DNA of 42,469 nucleotides from Paracoccaceae bacterium (GTDB lineage Bacteria; Pseudomonadota; Alphaproteobacteria; Rhodobacterales; Rhodobacteraceae): NCBI GenBank assembly GCA_028150825.1, contig JAOGIM010000013.1, positions 1 to 42,469 of the forward strand, read 5' to 3'. Shown piece by piece: positions 1 to 7,223 of this stretch (position 1 is its first letter; each line of letters starts with the position of its first letter). The notes under the pieces were generated by a model. It saw only the letters and a program-made list of their open reading frames with translations, ran no database searches and was not told where the DNA came from. The position numbers and the translations under genes were made by a program.

Positions 1-72
1 TGCTGAGACTAGCGCCGTAGATCCTATCAATGAAAGGGTGGCTAGAATTTTGGTTGATTTCTTGTATCGCAT
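1..72 (-). CDS. 5' end of a small exported protein (EF-hand family paralog), partial
   Basis: The reading frame starts at an ATG at 72-70 (minus strand) and runs off the left edge after 24 codons. The visible residues are a textbook signal-peptide beginning: Met, a basic patch (RYKKSTK), a hydrophobic run (ILATLSLIGSTALV) and a small-residue end (SA). A ribosome binding site (TTGGAGAG) lies just upstream. The leader and the first codons are clearly related to those of the broken gene at 636-839, which goes on to encode EF-hand loops, so this is probably an exported calcium-binding EF-hand protein. The functional part lies outside the window, so the family is inferred from the paralog only. 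Confidence 0.5.
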   Translation of the reverse strand, partial: MRYKKSTKILATLSLIGSTALVSA

Positions 73-160
73 AGTACTCTCCAAATTTTGGCGCGCTAAG
101 GCTTTCTGCGCTGGTTATATTAATTAAACGCTTGGAGAGCTAATTTCCGTCGAATTTAAT
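18..160 (-). repeat. Leader repeat, copy A (upstream region plus first codons)
   Basis: This stretch is a diverged copy of 787-937. The best-conserved core is TTATATTAATTAAACGCT, identical in both copies, with matching blocks on either side (for example ATCCTAT and GTCGAAT/GTCGGAT). Read on the minus strand it holds a possible -10 element (TATAAC, 119-114), a ribosome binding site and the start of an exported-protein gene. It looks like a duplication of a promoter plus gene start, not an insertion sequence. Confidence 0.6.
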
Positions 161-242
161 AAATCTGTTTCTAGGATGGGAGCGGCATATGGGCTAAAGT
201 CACACATTAGCGCTATCAAAACTGGGATACCAAAGTTAGAAG

Positions 243-614
243 TCATCGAAGCGCTTTCCAGGTTTCACTAATCTGAGAAATGATCATGACTGCGTTTTCC
301 AGATTTGCTTCGTCATAACTTTTTGGTATCGCGATAATTTGGAACTTAACATATTCATATAGCTTGAAGAGATTTTCAGCGATACTCGCACCTTTTTCGA
401 AATCCAAACTTGATTGTAAAATGTATATTGCTGTCAGGCATTTATTAGATACTTTTTCGAAAACTTCCGAGCCAATTGTTGGTTTTTCAGATAGGATATT
501 TAGATTGTGTAGCAAAGTCTCGAGGCAAGCCGTGACCGCAGCATGCGCGTCTTCAATTTGTGGATTTGCAGTTGAATTATCTTGGTAGGTATTTTTACCT
601 GGGACTTTTTTCAT
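243..614 (-). CDS. fliS: FliS-like flagellar export chaperone
   Basis: The 123-residue product resembles FliS, the small helical chaperone that binds the C-terminus of flagellin in the cytosol and keeps it export-competent. The diagnostic part is the second half: LQSSLDFEKG, then ENLFKLYEYV, then an ISETWKAL end, which match the family's LDxexGgxiAxNLxxLYxY and final xxAW segments in order and spacing. Length is close to the usual 120-140. The ATG at 614 has a perfect AGGAGG eight bases upstream. No fliD, flagellin or other flagellar gene is visible beside it; the neighbours are EF-hand gene copies. The N-terminal third is less typical, so a FliS-related protein with another partner is possible. 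Confidence 0.65.
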   Translation of the reverse strand: MKKVPGKNTYQDNSTANPQIEDAHAAVTACLETLLHNLNILSEKPTIGSEVFEKVSNKCLTAIYILQSSLDFEKGASIAENLFKLYEYVKFQIIAIPKSYDEANLENAVMIISQISETWKALR

Positions 615-635
615 TCTAACCTCCTAGTTTCACAA

Positions 636-839
636 TTACAAAATGCCATCGCCATTTGCGTCGATTGGGATAAATAGGTTTTGGTGTGAGCAGTCAATTC
701 TGCTTTGGAAATCAGAGTGTCACCGTTGAGGTAATCTTCTGAAAATTGCTGCAGTTCTGCAGTATCTACTTCCAACGCTAACTCTGCAGATCCTATAAAT
801 AAAGGGGAGGCTGGGATTTTAATTGTTTTTGAATTGCAT
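636..839 (-). pseudogene. Broken EF-hand exported protein (second paralog copy)
   Basis: The gene start (ATG at 839-837, preceded by GGAG) aligns with the exported protein at 1-72, but a two-base loss puts a TAA at the seventh codon. The next frame then reads AELALEV..., including NGDTLISKAEL, a degenerate EF-hand loop. A second shift returns to the original frame, giving DANGDGIL and a TAA at 636-638 in the middle of a second EF-hand loop. So it was a signal-peptide protein with at least two EF-hands, now broken by two frameshifts and truncated. The overlapping 84-codon open frame 611-865 is a frame artefact of this. Its 3' end lies just before fliS. Confidence 0.6.
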
Positions 840-937
840 CTTGTTCTCCAAGTTTTCCGTCGCATAAAAAATTTTAACTCTGATTATATTAATTAAACGC
901 TCAAGGAACTGATTTCTGTCGGATAAAATAGTGTTTT
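787..937 (-). repeat. Leader repeat, copy B
   Basis: Diverged second copy of 18-160, upstream of the broken EF-hand gene. Read on the minus strand it contains a clean -10 candidate TATAAT (888-883) inside the conserved AT-rich core. No good -35 at standard spacing was found. The repeat shows that promoter and coding start were duplicated together. Confidence 0.6.
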
Positions 938-1025
938 TTGCGACGGATCGGCATCTAGTTTAAAGTATTGTTTTAGTGGTAGAGAAAGATGCGGTTTATA
1001 AAACCTGAGGGATGTTAAATGAGCT

Positions 1026-1406
1026 ATGGTTGAACAGACAGATAAAAAGCGAGTCTATAGGTCATTGCTTCGTGGTTGGCGCCGTAAATGTCCAAACTGC
1101 GGTGATGGTCCTATGATGGGGGGATATCTAACGGTGGCAGATACCTGCGGTATATGCCAGCAAGAGCTCCACCATCATCGGGCAGATGACGGTCCTGCCT
1201 ATTTGACCATTTTAGTTGTTGGTCATGTTATGGCGCCATTACTTTTATATGTTTTTACAACGTGGCGCCCAGAACCGCTTGCGCTATTCATTATTTTTTC
1301 TATTGGATGTTTATCTTTATCACTATACCTATTGCCTAGGTTCAAAGGGGTTATCGTCGCATATCAGTGGGAGCGCGCGATGTACGGGTTTTCTCAGCCT
1401 CGTTAG
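1026..1406 (+). CDS. DUF983 small membrane zinc-ribbon protein
   Basis: The 126-residue protein belongs to the DUF983 family, common in Rhodobacterales and of unknown function. An N-terminal basic stretch (LLRGWRRK) leads into a zinc-ribbon-like CPNCG and a second CGIC pair, then the family's HHHRADDGPAYLTI motif, followed by two hydrophobic segments (about residues 58-78 and 84-105). The end is short and cytosolic. The ATG at 1026 lacks a strong Shine-Dalgarno. The next gene is a NUDIX reading frame 22 bases downstream, a pairing often seen in this group, but here that gene is truncated. Confidence 0.85.
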   Translation: MVEQTDKKRVYRSLLRGWRRKCPNCGDGPMMGGYLTVADTCGICQQELHHHRADDGPAYLTILVVGHVMAPLLLYVFTTWRPEPLALFIIFSIGCLSLSLYLLPRFKGVIVAYQWERAMYGFSQPR

Positions 1407-1428
1407 CCTTTATAAAAATGAGGGCTAG

Positions 1429-1614
1429 ATGATTAAAGATAAGACTGCGATCCGAAATGCGGCAACAATAATTGTGGTTCGTGATAGAACTACCGGTCCA
1501 AAAATATTAATGGGTCAGCGGGGCGCAAGTGCCGCCTTCATGCCCAATAAGTTTGTATTTCCTGGTGGTGCAGTAGATGATCAGGATAGAGACATTTCTT
1601 TGGCGGCCAATTAA
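1429..1614 (+). pseudogene. NUDIX hydrolase, N-terminal fragment only
   Basis: The frame starts normally (ATG at 1429) and encodes the beginning of a NUDIX-type pyrophosphohydrolase: an AATIIVVRD strand, [10 protein letters not shown], then the [11 protein letters not shown] signature lead-in. It stops at residue 61, before any NUDIX box (GX5EX7REUXEEXGU) could be reached; relatives are about 200 residues or more. At the end (around 1600) the sequence switches to an EF-hand coding frame. The product would be inactive. This is a deletion or recombination remnant. Confidence 0.75.
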
Positions 1615-1844
1615 GTGCTGAGGAATTCGCAAAATCAAAAAGAAAGCATGACGTGAAAGGTAACATACTTGCCAAGCTCAAAAGTACCAAACGCGGTGAT
1701 ATATTCAAGAAGTTCGATACCGATAAAGACGGGCAATTAAGTGCCGAGGAAAAGTGTGATGGCAAAAGTAAGCTACGCAATAAGATCCGAGGTAAGTTAC
1801 TCGACAAGCTCCAAAGCTTGAATAAAGATGACGCTAAAAATTAA
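1590..1844 (+). pseudogene. EF-hand protein, C-terminal fragment fused to the NUDIX stump
   Basis: In the frame that follows a TAG at 1587 the sequence reads GGQLSAEEF (the second half of one EF-hand loop), a basic linker, then a complete loop DTDKDGQLSAEE with Asp/Asp/Asp, Gly-6 and Glu-12 in place, ending in a lysine-rich tail and TAA at 1842-1844. The nucleotide run encoding QLSAEE occurs twice, as expected of tandem EF-hands. A GTG at 1653 could start a 63-residue product, but there is no good ribosome binding site. Related genomes place an EF-hand gene just before this kind of sigma-factor operon, so this is probably its remaining 3' end, joined to NUDIX by a deletion. Confidence 0.6.
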
Positions 1845-1877
1845 TCCTGTTAATTGATCTGGTTAAAGGAAAATACG

Positions 1878-2456
1878 ATGCCCTTCGATCAGCTATCTGG
1901 GATGGACGATAATGCTTTGCTGCTGGCTTATGCCAATGGCACACCGCAGGCTGCTCAGATTTTGACTGAACGGTTGATGCCAAAAATCTTTACTCAGGCC
2001 TTTCATCGGATTAGAAATAAAGCAGACGCAGAAGACATCGCTCAGGAAGCCCTTCTGCGTCTCTGGCGCATTGCTCCCGATTGGCAGCAGGATAACGCAA
2101 AAGTTTCAACATGGCTCTATCAAGTTGTCACAAATCTGTGCGTTGACCGTTTACGTCACAAAAACCATGAGCATCTTGATTCCATACCAGAACCCAAAGA
2201 CACGCGACCGAATGCAACCGATGTGATACAGGATCAATCAAGGGCTAATGCACTTTATCACGCTTTGGCCAAATTGCCGGACCACCAACGTGAAGCGGTT
2301 GCAATGCGACACCTAGAAGGTCTATCAAATCCAGAAATTGCAGATAACCTACAACTAAGTACAGAGGCGGTGGAAAGCCTTATTGCCCGAGGCAAGCAAA
2401 AACTATCGAAAATTTTGCAATATCAAAAATCAGAATTAGGATATCAAGATGATTGA
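1878..2456 (+). CDS. ECF-type RNA polymerase sigma factor
   Basis: The 192-residue protein is an extracytoplasmic-function sigma-70 factor. Region 2 is seen in NKADAEDIAQEALLRLWR and WLYQVVTNLCVDRLR (core binding and -10 recognition); region 4 in LPDHQREAVAMRHLEGLSNPEIA followed by a helix-turn-helix ending in RGKQKL (-35 recognition). The ATG at 1878 is chosen because AAAGGA sits seven bases upstream; a TTG at 1854 in the same frame has no such support. It overlaps the next gene by 8 bases, so sigma and membrane partner are translationally coupled. The regulon is not known; the third gene points to metal or envelope stress. Confidence 0.9.
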   Translation: MPFDQLSGMDDNALLLAYANGTPQAAQILTERLMPKIFTQAFHRIRNKADAEDIAQEALLRLWRIAPDWQQDNAKVSTWLYQVVTNLCVDRLRHKNHEHLDSIPEPKDTRPNATDVIQDQSRANALYHALAKLPDHQREAVAMRHLEGLSNPEIADNLQLSTEAVESLIARGKQKLSKILQYQKSELGYQDD

Positions 2457-2820
2457 TCAAAAAGAAAATATAAATCTTGAGCTCGACGCTTTCTTTACGT
2501 CCGCAAAACGCTCTGTGCCAATCCCCTCTGAATCGTTGAAAGACAAAATCCGGCAGGATGCACAGCAAGAAACACTACAATGGGACACACACACACCCGT
2601 AAAATCTCAAAAAGAATGGTGGCGCATTCTTTTTGAAGATCTTGGGGGATTTCCTTCCGCAGTTGGCTATGGAATTATTGCTATTTTGGGGTTGTTCATT
2701 GGGCTTTCAGCGCCCTATTGGTCAGATTTGGCAGAACAAATCACGCGGAGCACTACGGTAATAGAAATTGATTTTGAAGATCCTTTTGCCGGCCTTAACC
2801 TGTCATATTTGGAGGGGTGA
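2449..2820 (+). CDS. Small single-pass membrane protein, probable anti-sigma partner
   Basis: The 123-residue product has a charged cytosolic N-terminal half (about residues 1-70, including SLKDKIRQDAQQ), one hydrophobic segment (about 72-92, YGIIAILGLFIGLSAPYW) and a short acidic C-terminus rich in Asp/Glu. This is the layout of an anti-sigma factor that holds its sigma at the membrane, and the 8-base overlap with the sigma gene supports that. No ZAS zinc motif (HxxxCxxC) is visible and I cannot place it in a named family. Function is inferred from position and topology. Confidence 0.6.
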   Translation: MIDQKENINLELDAFFTSAKRSVPIPSESLKDKIRQDAQQETLQWDTHTPVKSQKEWWRILFEDLGGFPSAVGYGIIAILGLFIGLSAPYWSDLAEQITRSTTVIEIDFEDPFAGLNLSYLEG

Positions 2821-2822
2821 AC

Positions 2823-3317
2823 ATGACGAATGACACAGTTAAACCCAAGCGGGTCCGTAATATCTGGAAAATAATTTTTACGATTTCACTGGCTTTAAAT
2901 ATTGCAGTACTAGGAGCAATAGGGGGCGCTGCAGTGAGATTCAGCAAAAGCCCAATTGCAAGCGAAGGCCATTTAAAAGAGCGCCAGATTAGATCGATCT
3001 ATATTCGGGCACTTAGTAAAGAACAAAGGCGCGAATTAGGTCGTAAAATGCGGGACCAAGAAGAGAATAATAAAGATAGCAGAGCGATGGTCGCAGCCGG
3101 GTTTCAAGAAGCGATCCGTATTTTGCGCAGCGAAAATTTTAATAAAGAAGCCTTTGAGGCTGTGGCTCAGGGTCATTCTAAAATATCAAATGACCGTCTC
3201 AAAAAAGCTCGAAGTATTCTGATTTCTCATATCACATATATGAATTTTGATCAGCGATTAGCTTATGCTGATCGCATCGAAAAGGCCTTAAACAATGGTG
3301 CTAAATCTAAACGCTAG
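2823..3317 (+). CDS. Periplasmic heavy-metal sensor-like protein (CnrX/ZraP type)
   Basis: About 164 residues. A basic N-terminus and one hydrophobic segment (about 16-38, IIFTISLALNIAVLGAIGG) anchor a helical periplasmic domain with RALSKEQRRELGRKM and repeated Arg/Lys-rich helices, the pattern of the Metal_resist (CnrX/ZraP/CpxP-like) superfamily, which senses metal or misfolded-protein stress. The ATG at 2823 has GGAGGGG just upstream; a GTG at 2817 overlaps the previous stop and is an alternative. As third gene of a sigma operon it is likely the signal-sensing part. Its TAG shares three bases (CTAG) with the convergent stop of malic enzyme, leaving no room for a terminator. Confidence 0.65.
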   Translation: MTNDTVKPKRVRNIWKIIFTISLALNIAVLGAIGGAAVRFSKSPIASEGHLKERQIRSIYIRALSKEQRRELGRKMRDQEENNKDSRAMVAAGFQEAIRILRSENFNKEAFEAVAQGHSKISNDRLKKARSILISHITYMNFDQRLAYADRIEKALNNGAKSKR

Positions 3318-5593
3318 CCGTAAAGCGAGACTTCAGTACCGGCCATTGCGGCCATGTTCAATAGCCCACGTGCCGTGATAGAAGGAGAAACAATATGCAC
3401 ACGGTTTGCCATTCCCATTAGGATCGGACCAACCTCAAGACCACCTGCTCGCATTTTCAAAATGTTGCGTACGCCCGAAGCAGCGTCCGCATGGGCGAAT
3501 ATCAAGACATTTGCATCCCCAATTAACCTATTATCGGGAAGAATTTTTGTACGCAGTTCAGAATCAAGAGCTGTATCAATGTTCATTTCCCCTTCGTATA
3601 GGAAATTTCGTTTGCTGCTATCCAATATTTTAATTGCCTCACGCATTCTCTCCCCAGTCCCGCCGTCAAGGTTGCCGAATTGGGATTGAGCGCACAAAGC
3701 AATTTTTGGCTCCACACCAAAGCGCCTGACATGGCGTGCTGCTCCTATTGCAGTATTCGCGATTTGTTGCGGCGTTGGTTCGGTCCAAACTTGAGTATCA
3801 GCAATAAAAAGTGGGCCATCCTCTAAAATAAGCAATGACAGCGCCCCTTTGGGTTTCAAGCGTTCATTACCTAAAATTTGCTCAGCATATTTTAGATGCC
3901 AGTGGTATTCACCAAATGTACCACAAATTAAACTGTCAGCTTCACCTCGATGAACCATGACCGCTCCTATGGCAGTTGTGTTGGTACGCAATATGGCTTT
4001 GGCAAGATCCGTACTCACACCACGGCGTGACATAAGTTCATGGTAACTTGTCCAGTAATCCCGGTAGCGCGGATCGTTTTCCGGATTGACCAAACGGAAA
4101 TTATCGTTTGGCCGAATTTTTAGGCCAAGACGCTCGCATCGTTGTGAAATGACATCCGGCCGTCCTATTAGGATTGGCTGCTCATTTGTCTCTTCTAAAA
4201 TCGCTTGTGCCGCCCTTAACACACGTTCATCTTCTCCTTCGGCAAAGACTATCTTACGTTTGGAGCGCGCAGCGGCCTCAAACACTGGGCGCATGAGCAA
4301 AGCCGATTTAAAGACCGACTGATTGAGCGACTCGCGGTAGGCGCCCATATCCGCCATCGGCCTTGTTGCGACGCCACTTTTCATAGCCGCCTCAGCCACT
4401 GCGCCTGAGACAATTGCAGACAAACGAGGATCAAATGGTTTTGGGATCAAATAATCTATGCCAAAGTTTAAATCTTCGCCCTGGTAAGCAGCAGCGGCTT
4501 CGGCACTGGTTGTTGCACGTGCCAAAGCTGCAATGCCTTCAATACAGGCCAGCTGCATCGCATCATTGATCTCAGTCGCGCCAACGTCCAAAGCCCCCCG
4601 AAAAATGAACGGAAAGCAAAGAACATTGTTCACCTGATTAGGAAAATCGCTGCGTCCAGTCGCAATGATTGCATCTGGCGCAACTTTACGAGCCTCTTGA
4701 GGCATAATTTCCGGATTAGGGTTAGCCAATGCAAATATAATTGGCTGAGCCGTCATTTTTTTGACCATCTCTGCTTTGAGAATATTCGGGCCAGACAGGC
4801 CCAAAAACAAATCCGCACCTTCAATAACTTCATCCAAAGTACGGACGTCAGTCTTTTGTGCAAACAATGCTTTTTGCGGGTTCATGTCAATCTCACGGCC
4901 TTCGTAAACCAAGCCATGGATATCACAAAGCCAGATATTTTCACGCAAAACGCCCAGCTTCAGCAACATGTTCAAACAGGCCACGCCCGCCGCACCACCA
5001 CCGGTGGAGACCACTTTGATTTTATCAAAGTTCTTTTTAACAACATGAAGCGCATTTGTCGCCGCCGCGCCAACGACAATAGCCGTACCGTGTTGGTCAT
5101 CGTGAAATACAGGTATGCCCATCCGTTCTCGACAAATTTTTTCAACAATAAAACAATCTGGTGCTTTGATGTCTTCCAGGTTTATTGCGCCAAACGTTGG
5201 CTCAAGTGCACAGACAATGTTGGCCAGCTTTTCAGGATCGGTTTCGTCAACTTCTATGTCAAAGCAATCAATATTGGCAAATTTTTTGAACAGGACCGCT
5301 TTGCCCTCCATCACTGGTTTGGAAGCAAGTGCACCAATATTCCCAAGTCCAAGCACCGCTGATCCGTTTGTGATGACAGCCACAAGGTTGCCACGTGCTG
5401 TGAAGCGGCTTGCCGCATTTGGATCTTTTTTGATCTCAAGCGAGGCATCTGCAACACCAGGCGAATACGCCCGTGCTAAATCACGACCGTTTGCAAGTGG
5501 CTTTGTCGCGCGTATCTCAAGCTTACCAGGTTTAGGATACTCATGATATTTCAAAGCTGCGATCCGCAGCGTCTCAGCGGGTGTATCTGTCAT
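3314..5593 (-). CDS. maeB: NADP-dependent malic enzyme with phosphotransacetylase-like domain
   Basis: The 759-residue protein converts malate to pyruvate and CO2 with NAD(P) reduction, linking the TCA cycle to pyruvate and acetyl-CoA. The malic N-terminal domain (about 15-150) shows YSPGVADAS and [25 protein letters not shown] segments; then [12 protein letters not shown] leads into the NAD(P)-binding domain (about 160-400) with the [10 protein letters not shown] nucleotide loop. Residues about 430-759 are a phosphate acetyl/butyryltransferase-like domain ([17 protein letters not shown]), regulatory in the long MaeB family. Length is typical. It is monocistronic, divergent from the cupin operon across 126 bases. 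Confidence 0.95.
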   Translation of the reverse strand: MTDTPAETLRIAALKYHEYPKPGKLEIRATKPLANGRDLARAYSPGVADASLEIKKDPNAASRFTARGNLVAVITNGSAVLGLGNIGALASKPVMEGKAVLFKKFANIDCFDIEVDETDPEKLANIVCALEPTFGAINLEDIKAPDCFIVEKICRERMGIPVFHDDQHGTAIVVGAAATNALHVVKKNFDKIKVVSTGGGAAGVACLNMLLKLGVLRENIWLCDIHGLVYEGREIDMNPQKALFAQKTDVRTLDEVIEGADLFLGLSGPNILKAEMVKKMTAQPIIFALANPNPEIMPQEARKVAPDAIIATGRSDFPNQVNNVLCFPFIFRGALDVGATEINDAMQLACIEGIAALARATTSAEAAAAYQGEDLNFGIDYLIPKPFDPRLSAIVSGAVAEAAMKSGVATRPMADMGAYRESLNQSVFKSALLMRPVFEAAARSKRKIVFAEGEDERVLRAAQAILEETNEQPILIGRPDVISQRCERLGLKIRPNDNFRLVNPENDPRYRDYWTSYHELMSRRGVSTDLAKAILRTNTTAIGAVMVHRGEADSLICGTFGEYHWHLKYAEQILGNERLKPKGALSLLILEDGPLFIADTQVWTEPTPQQIANTAIGAARHVRRFGVEPKIALCAQSQFGNLDGGTGERMREAIKILDSSKRNFLYEGEMNIDTALDSELRTKILPDNRLIGDANVLIFAHADAASGVRNILKMRAGGLEVGPILMGMANRVHIVSPSITARGLLNMAAMAGTEVSLYG

Positions 5594-5719
5594 AATTCCT
5601 CCTGCAGCATATAGTTTAATATTAAACTATTTTACTATTCGTTTAAAGTCCAAAGTTTTGCTCGTAAACCTCTTGTATCTAGTTAAAAGGTTCCCCAATC
5701 TGTCATTTGGAGGTGACTT
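5594..5719. promoter_or_regulatory. Divergent promoter region between maeB and the nucleoside operon
   Basis: 126 bases between divergent start codons. It is AT-rich, with AATATTAAACTATTTTACTATTCG near the maeB side. The cupin ATG has GGAGGTGA directly upstream (5709-5716). Promoters for both directions must lie here, but no -35/-10 pair was convincing enough to place. Confidence 0.45.
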
Positions 5720-6805
5720 ATGTCTAATATCAATGCTGAAATTCTTTTGCCAACGCAAGAACTAAGAGACGATATTCCGTTTTATACCAAAGTTTTGGGA
5801 CTGCGCATGGATATGATTTATCCCGCAGACAGTCCCACGGTTGCTGTCTTCTCGGGTCATGGCCTCCGACTGCGGATTGACAGAGACGCCCAGACGCATC
5901 CCGGCAAGATTAGAATCTTATGCGAGGACCCTGATAGGTTTGCGGATGGCGCACGTGTACTGACCGCGCCAAACGGAACTATAATTGAAATCGACGTATT
6001 AAACCCACCCGTGGTCATGCCAAACACTCAGCATAGCTTTGTTATTCGCCGGTTGGCCGATCAAGCACCGTGGATTATTGGACGCGCTGGTATGCATTAT
6101 CGCGATTTAATCCCAGACCGGCTTGGAGGATCTATCATTGCAAGCCATATCCGCATACCTGACGGGGGACCTGTCCCAGATACCGTGCATTATCATACTG
6201 TCGGCTTTCAATTAATTTTTTGTTACCGTGGCTGGGTCGATCTTGTTTATGAGGATCAGGGCGAGCCATTTCGCCTTTACGCCGGTAATTGCGTCATTCA
6301 ACCGCCCGAAATCAGGCACCGCGTGCTATATGCCAGCGATAATATAGAAGTCATTGAAATCGGAGTTCCTGCCGAACATGTGACCACAATTGATCATTCT
6401 ATGGAGTTGCCAAATAAAACCGTGAACGCCGAAAGACAGTTTCAGGGCCAAAAATTTGTCCACCACAAAGCTGATGAAGCGGATTGGACAAACTTTCGTA
6501 TTCCTGGATTTAAGAGCCGGGATACGACCATCGCCCACAATACTCAGAATGTTGCTGGCGTCCAAGTCATCCGTCCAAATTCAACGCCAACTAGGGAAAG
6601 TTGGCATTCCAGCGATATTTTATTCTCCTTCGTGATGGAGGGCACTATGACGCTTGAAGGTCAAGGGAAAGCGCCATTTGATTTGTCCGCTGGAGATGCT
6701 TTTGTTATACCTCCAAATATGAAGACAACCTATGCAAAAGCCAGCACAGATCTCGAGCTCTTAGAAGTGTCTTTGCCAGGCGCATTTGAAACAAATTTGT
6801 CATAA
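5720..6805 (+). CDS. VOC-like domain fused to two cupin domains
   Basis: The 361-residue protein starts with about 90 residues resembling a glyoxalase/VOC fold (TQELRDDIPFYTKVLGLRMD..., ending in PNGTIIEIDVL). A first cupin (about 145-220) has VHYHTVGFQLIF and PPEIRHRV, and a second (about 275-355) has SWHSSDILFSFVMEG and AGDAFVIPP. The first cupin keeps His residues that could bind a metal; the second keeps fewer. The enzymatic role is unknown to me. It leads a run of same-strand genes for nucleoside salvage, with only 22 bases before the chosen cdd start, so its substrate may be a nucleobase or sugar from that pathway. That link is inferred. Confidence 0.7.
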   Translation: MSNINAEILLPTQELRDDIPFYTKVLGLRMDMIYPADSPTVAVFSGHGLRLRIDRDAQTHPGKIRILCEDPDRFADGARVLTAPNGTIIEIDVLNPPVVMPNTQHSFVIRRLADQAPWIIGRAGMHYRDLIPDRLGGSIIASHIRIPDGGPVPDTVHYHTVGFQLIFCYRGWVDLVYEDQGEPFRLYAGNCVIQPPEIRHRVLYASDNIEVIEIGVPAEHVTTIDHSMELPNKTVNAERQFQGQKFVHHKADEADWTNFRIPGFKSRDTTIAHNTQNVAGVQVIRPNSTPTRESWHSSDILFSFVMEGTMTLEGQGKAPFDLSAGDAFVIPPNMKTTYAKASTDLELLEVSLPGAFETNLS

Positions 6806-6827
6806 CTTTCTTTTACTGGATAAAAAC

Positions 6828-7223
6828 ATGACCCTTAAAGACGTTGCACTAAAAATCCGCCCAATGGCTTATGCCCCTTATTCAGGGTTCAAAGTCGGCG
6901 CTGCAATTCTCAGTAAAGGCGGTAAGGCCTTTGCAGGTGTCAACGTAGAAAATGTGGCCTATCCTGAGGGAACCTGCGCAGAAGCCGGGGCAATTGCCGC
7001 CATGGTAGCTGCTGGCGAGACGGAAATTATAGAAGCTTACGTAGTTGCGGATTGTCCAAGTCCCGTCCCACCCTGCGGTGGGTGCCGCCAAAAACTTTCT
7101 GAATTCGCTGGTCCTGATGTCGTTATCACTCTGGCGACTACAGATGGTCAGGAACAGACATATAAGATGTCTGATCTACTTCCAGGTGTCTTTACACTTA
7201 GGCATATGGAAAACGTCAAATGA
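6828..7223 (+). CDS. cdd: Cytidine deaminase
   Basis: The 131-residue enzyme deaminates cytidine and deoxycytidine to uridine and deoxyuridine. It has the zinc site in both parts: TCAEAGAI (Cys plus catalytic Glu, the CAE box) and PCGGCRQ (two zinc cysteines). It also has the substrate segment YAPYSGFKVGAA and NVENVAYPEGT. The length fits the homotetrameric family. The ATG at 6828 is chosen over the in-frame TTG at 6786, which would overlap the cupin gene and add an unrelated 14-residue N-terminus. The stop overlaps deoA by 4 bases (ATGA). Confidence 0.93.
   Translation: MTLKDVALKIRPMAYAPYSGFKVGAAILSKGGKAFAGVNVENVAYPEGTCAEAGAIAAMVAAGETEIIEAYVVADCPSPVPPCGGCRQKLSEFAGPDVVITLATTDGQEQTYKMSDLLPGVFTLRHMENVK

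Noticed and set aside
611-865. 84-codon minus frame taken as a real gene
   Set aside because: Comparison with the copy at 1-72 shows the true start is the ATG at 839 in another frame; this frame only captures the middle of a frameshifted EF-hand gene.
1854-1877. TTG start for the sigma factor at 1854
   Set aside because: The ATG at 1878 has a Shine-Dalgarno at good spacing, and the extra eight residues are not family-like.
4697-5362. 221-codon + frame opposite malic enzyme
   Set aside because: It lies fully antisense to a strongly conserved gene and has a composition (many Cys, Asn, Phe, Arg) unlike real proteins here.
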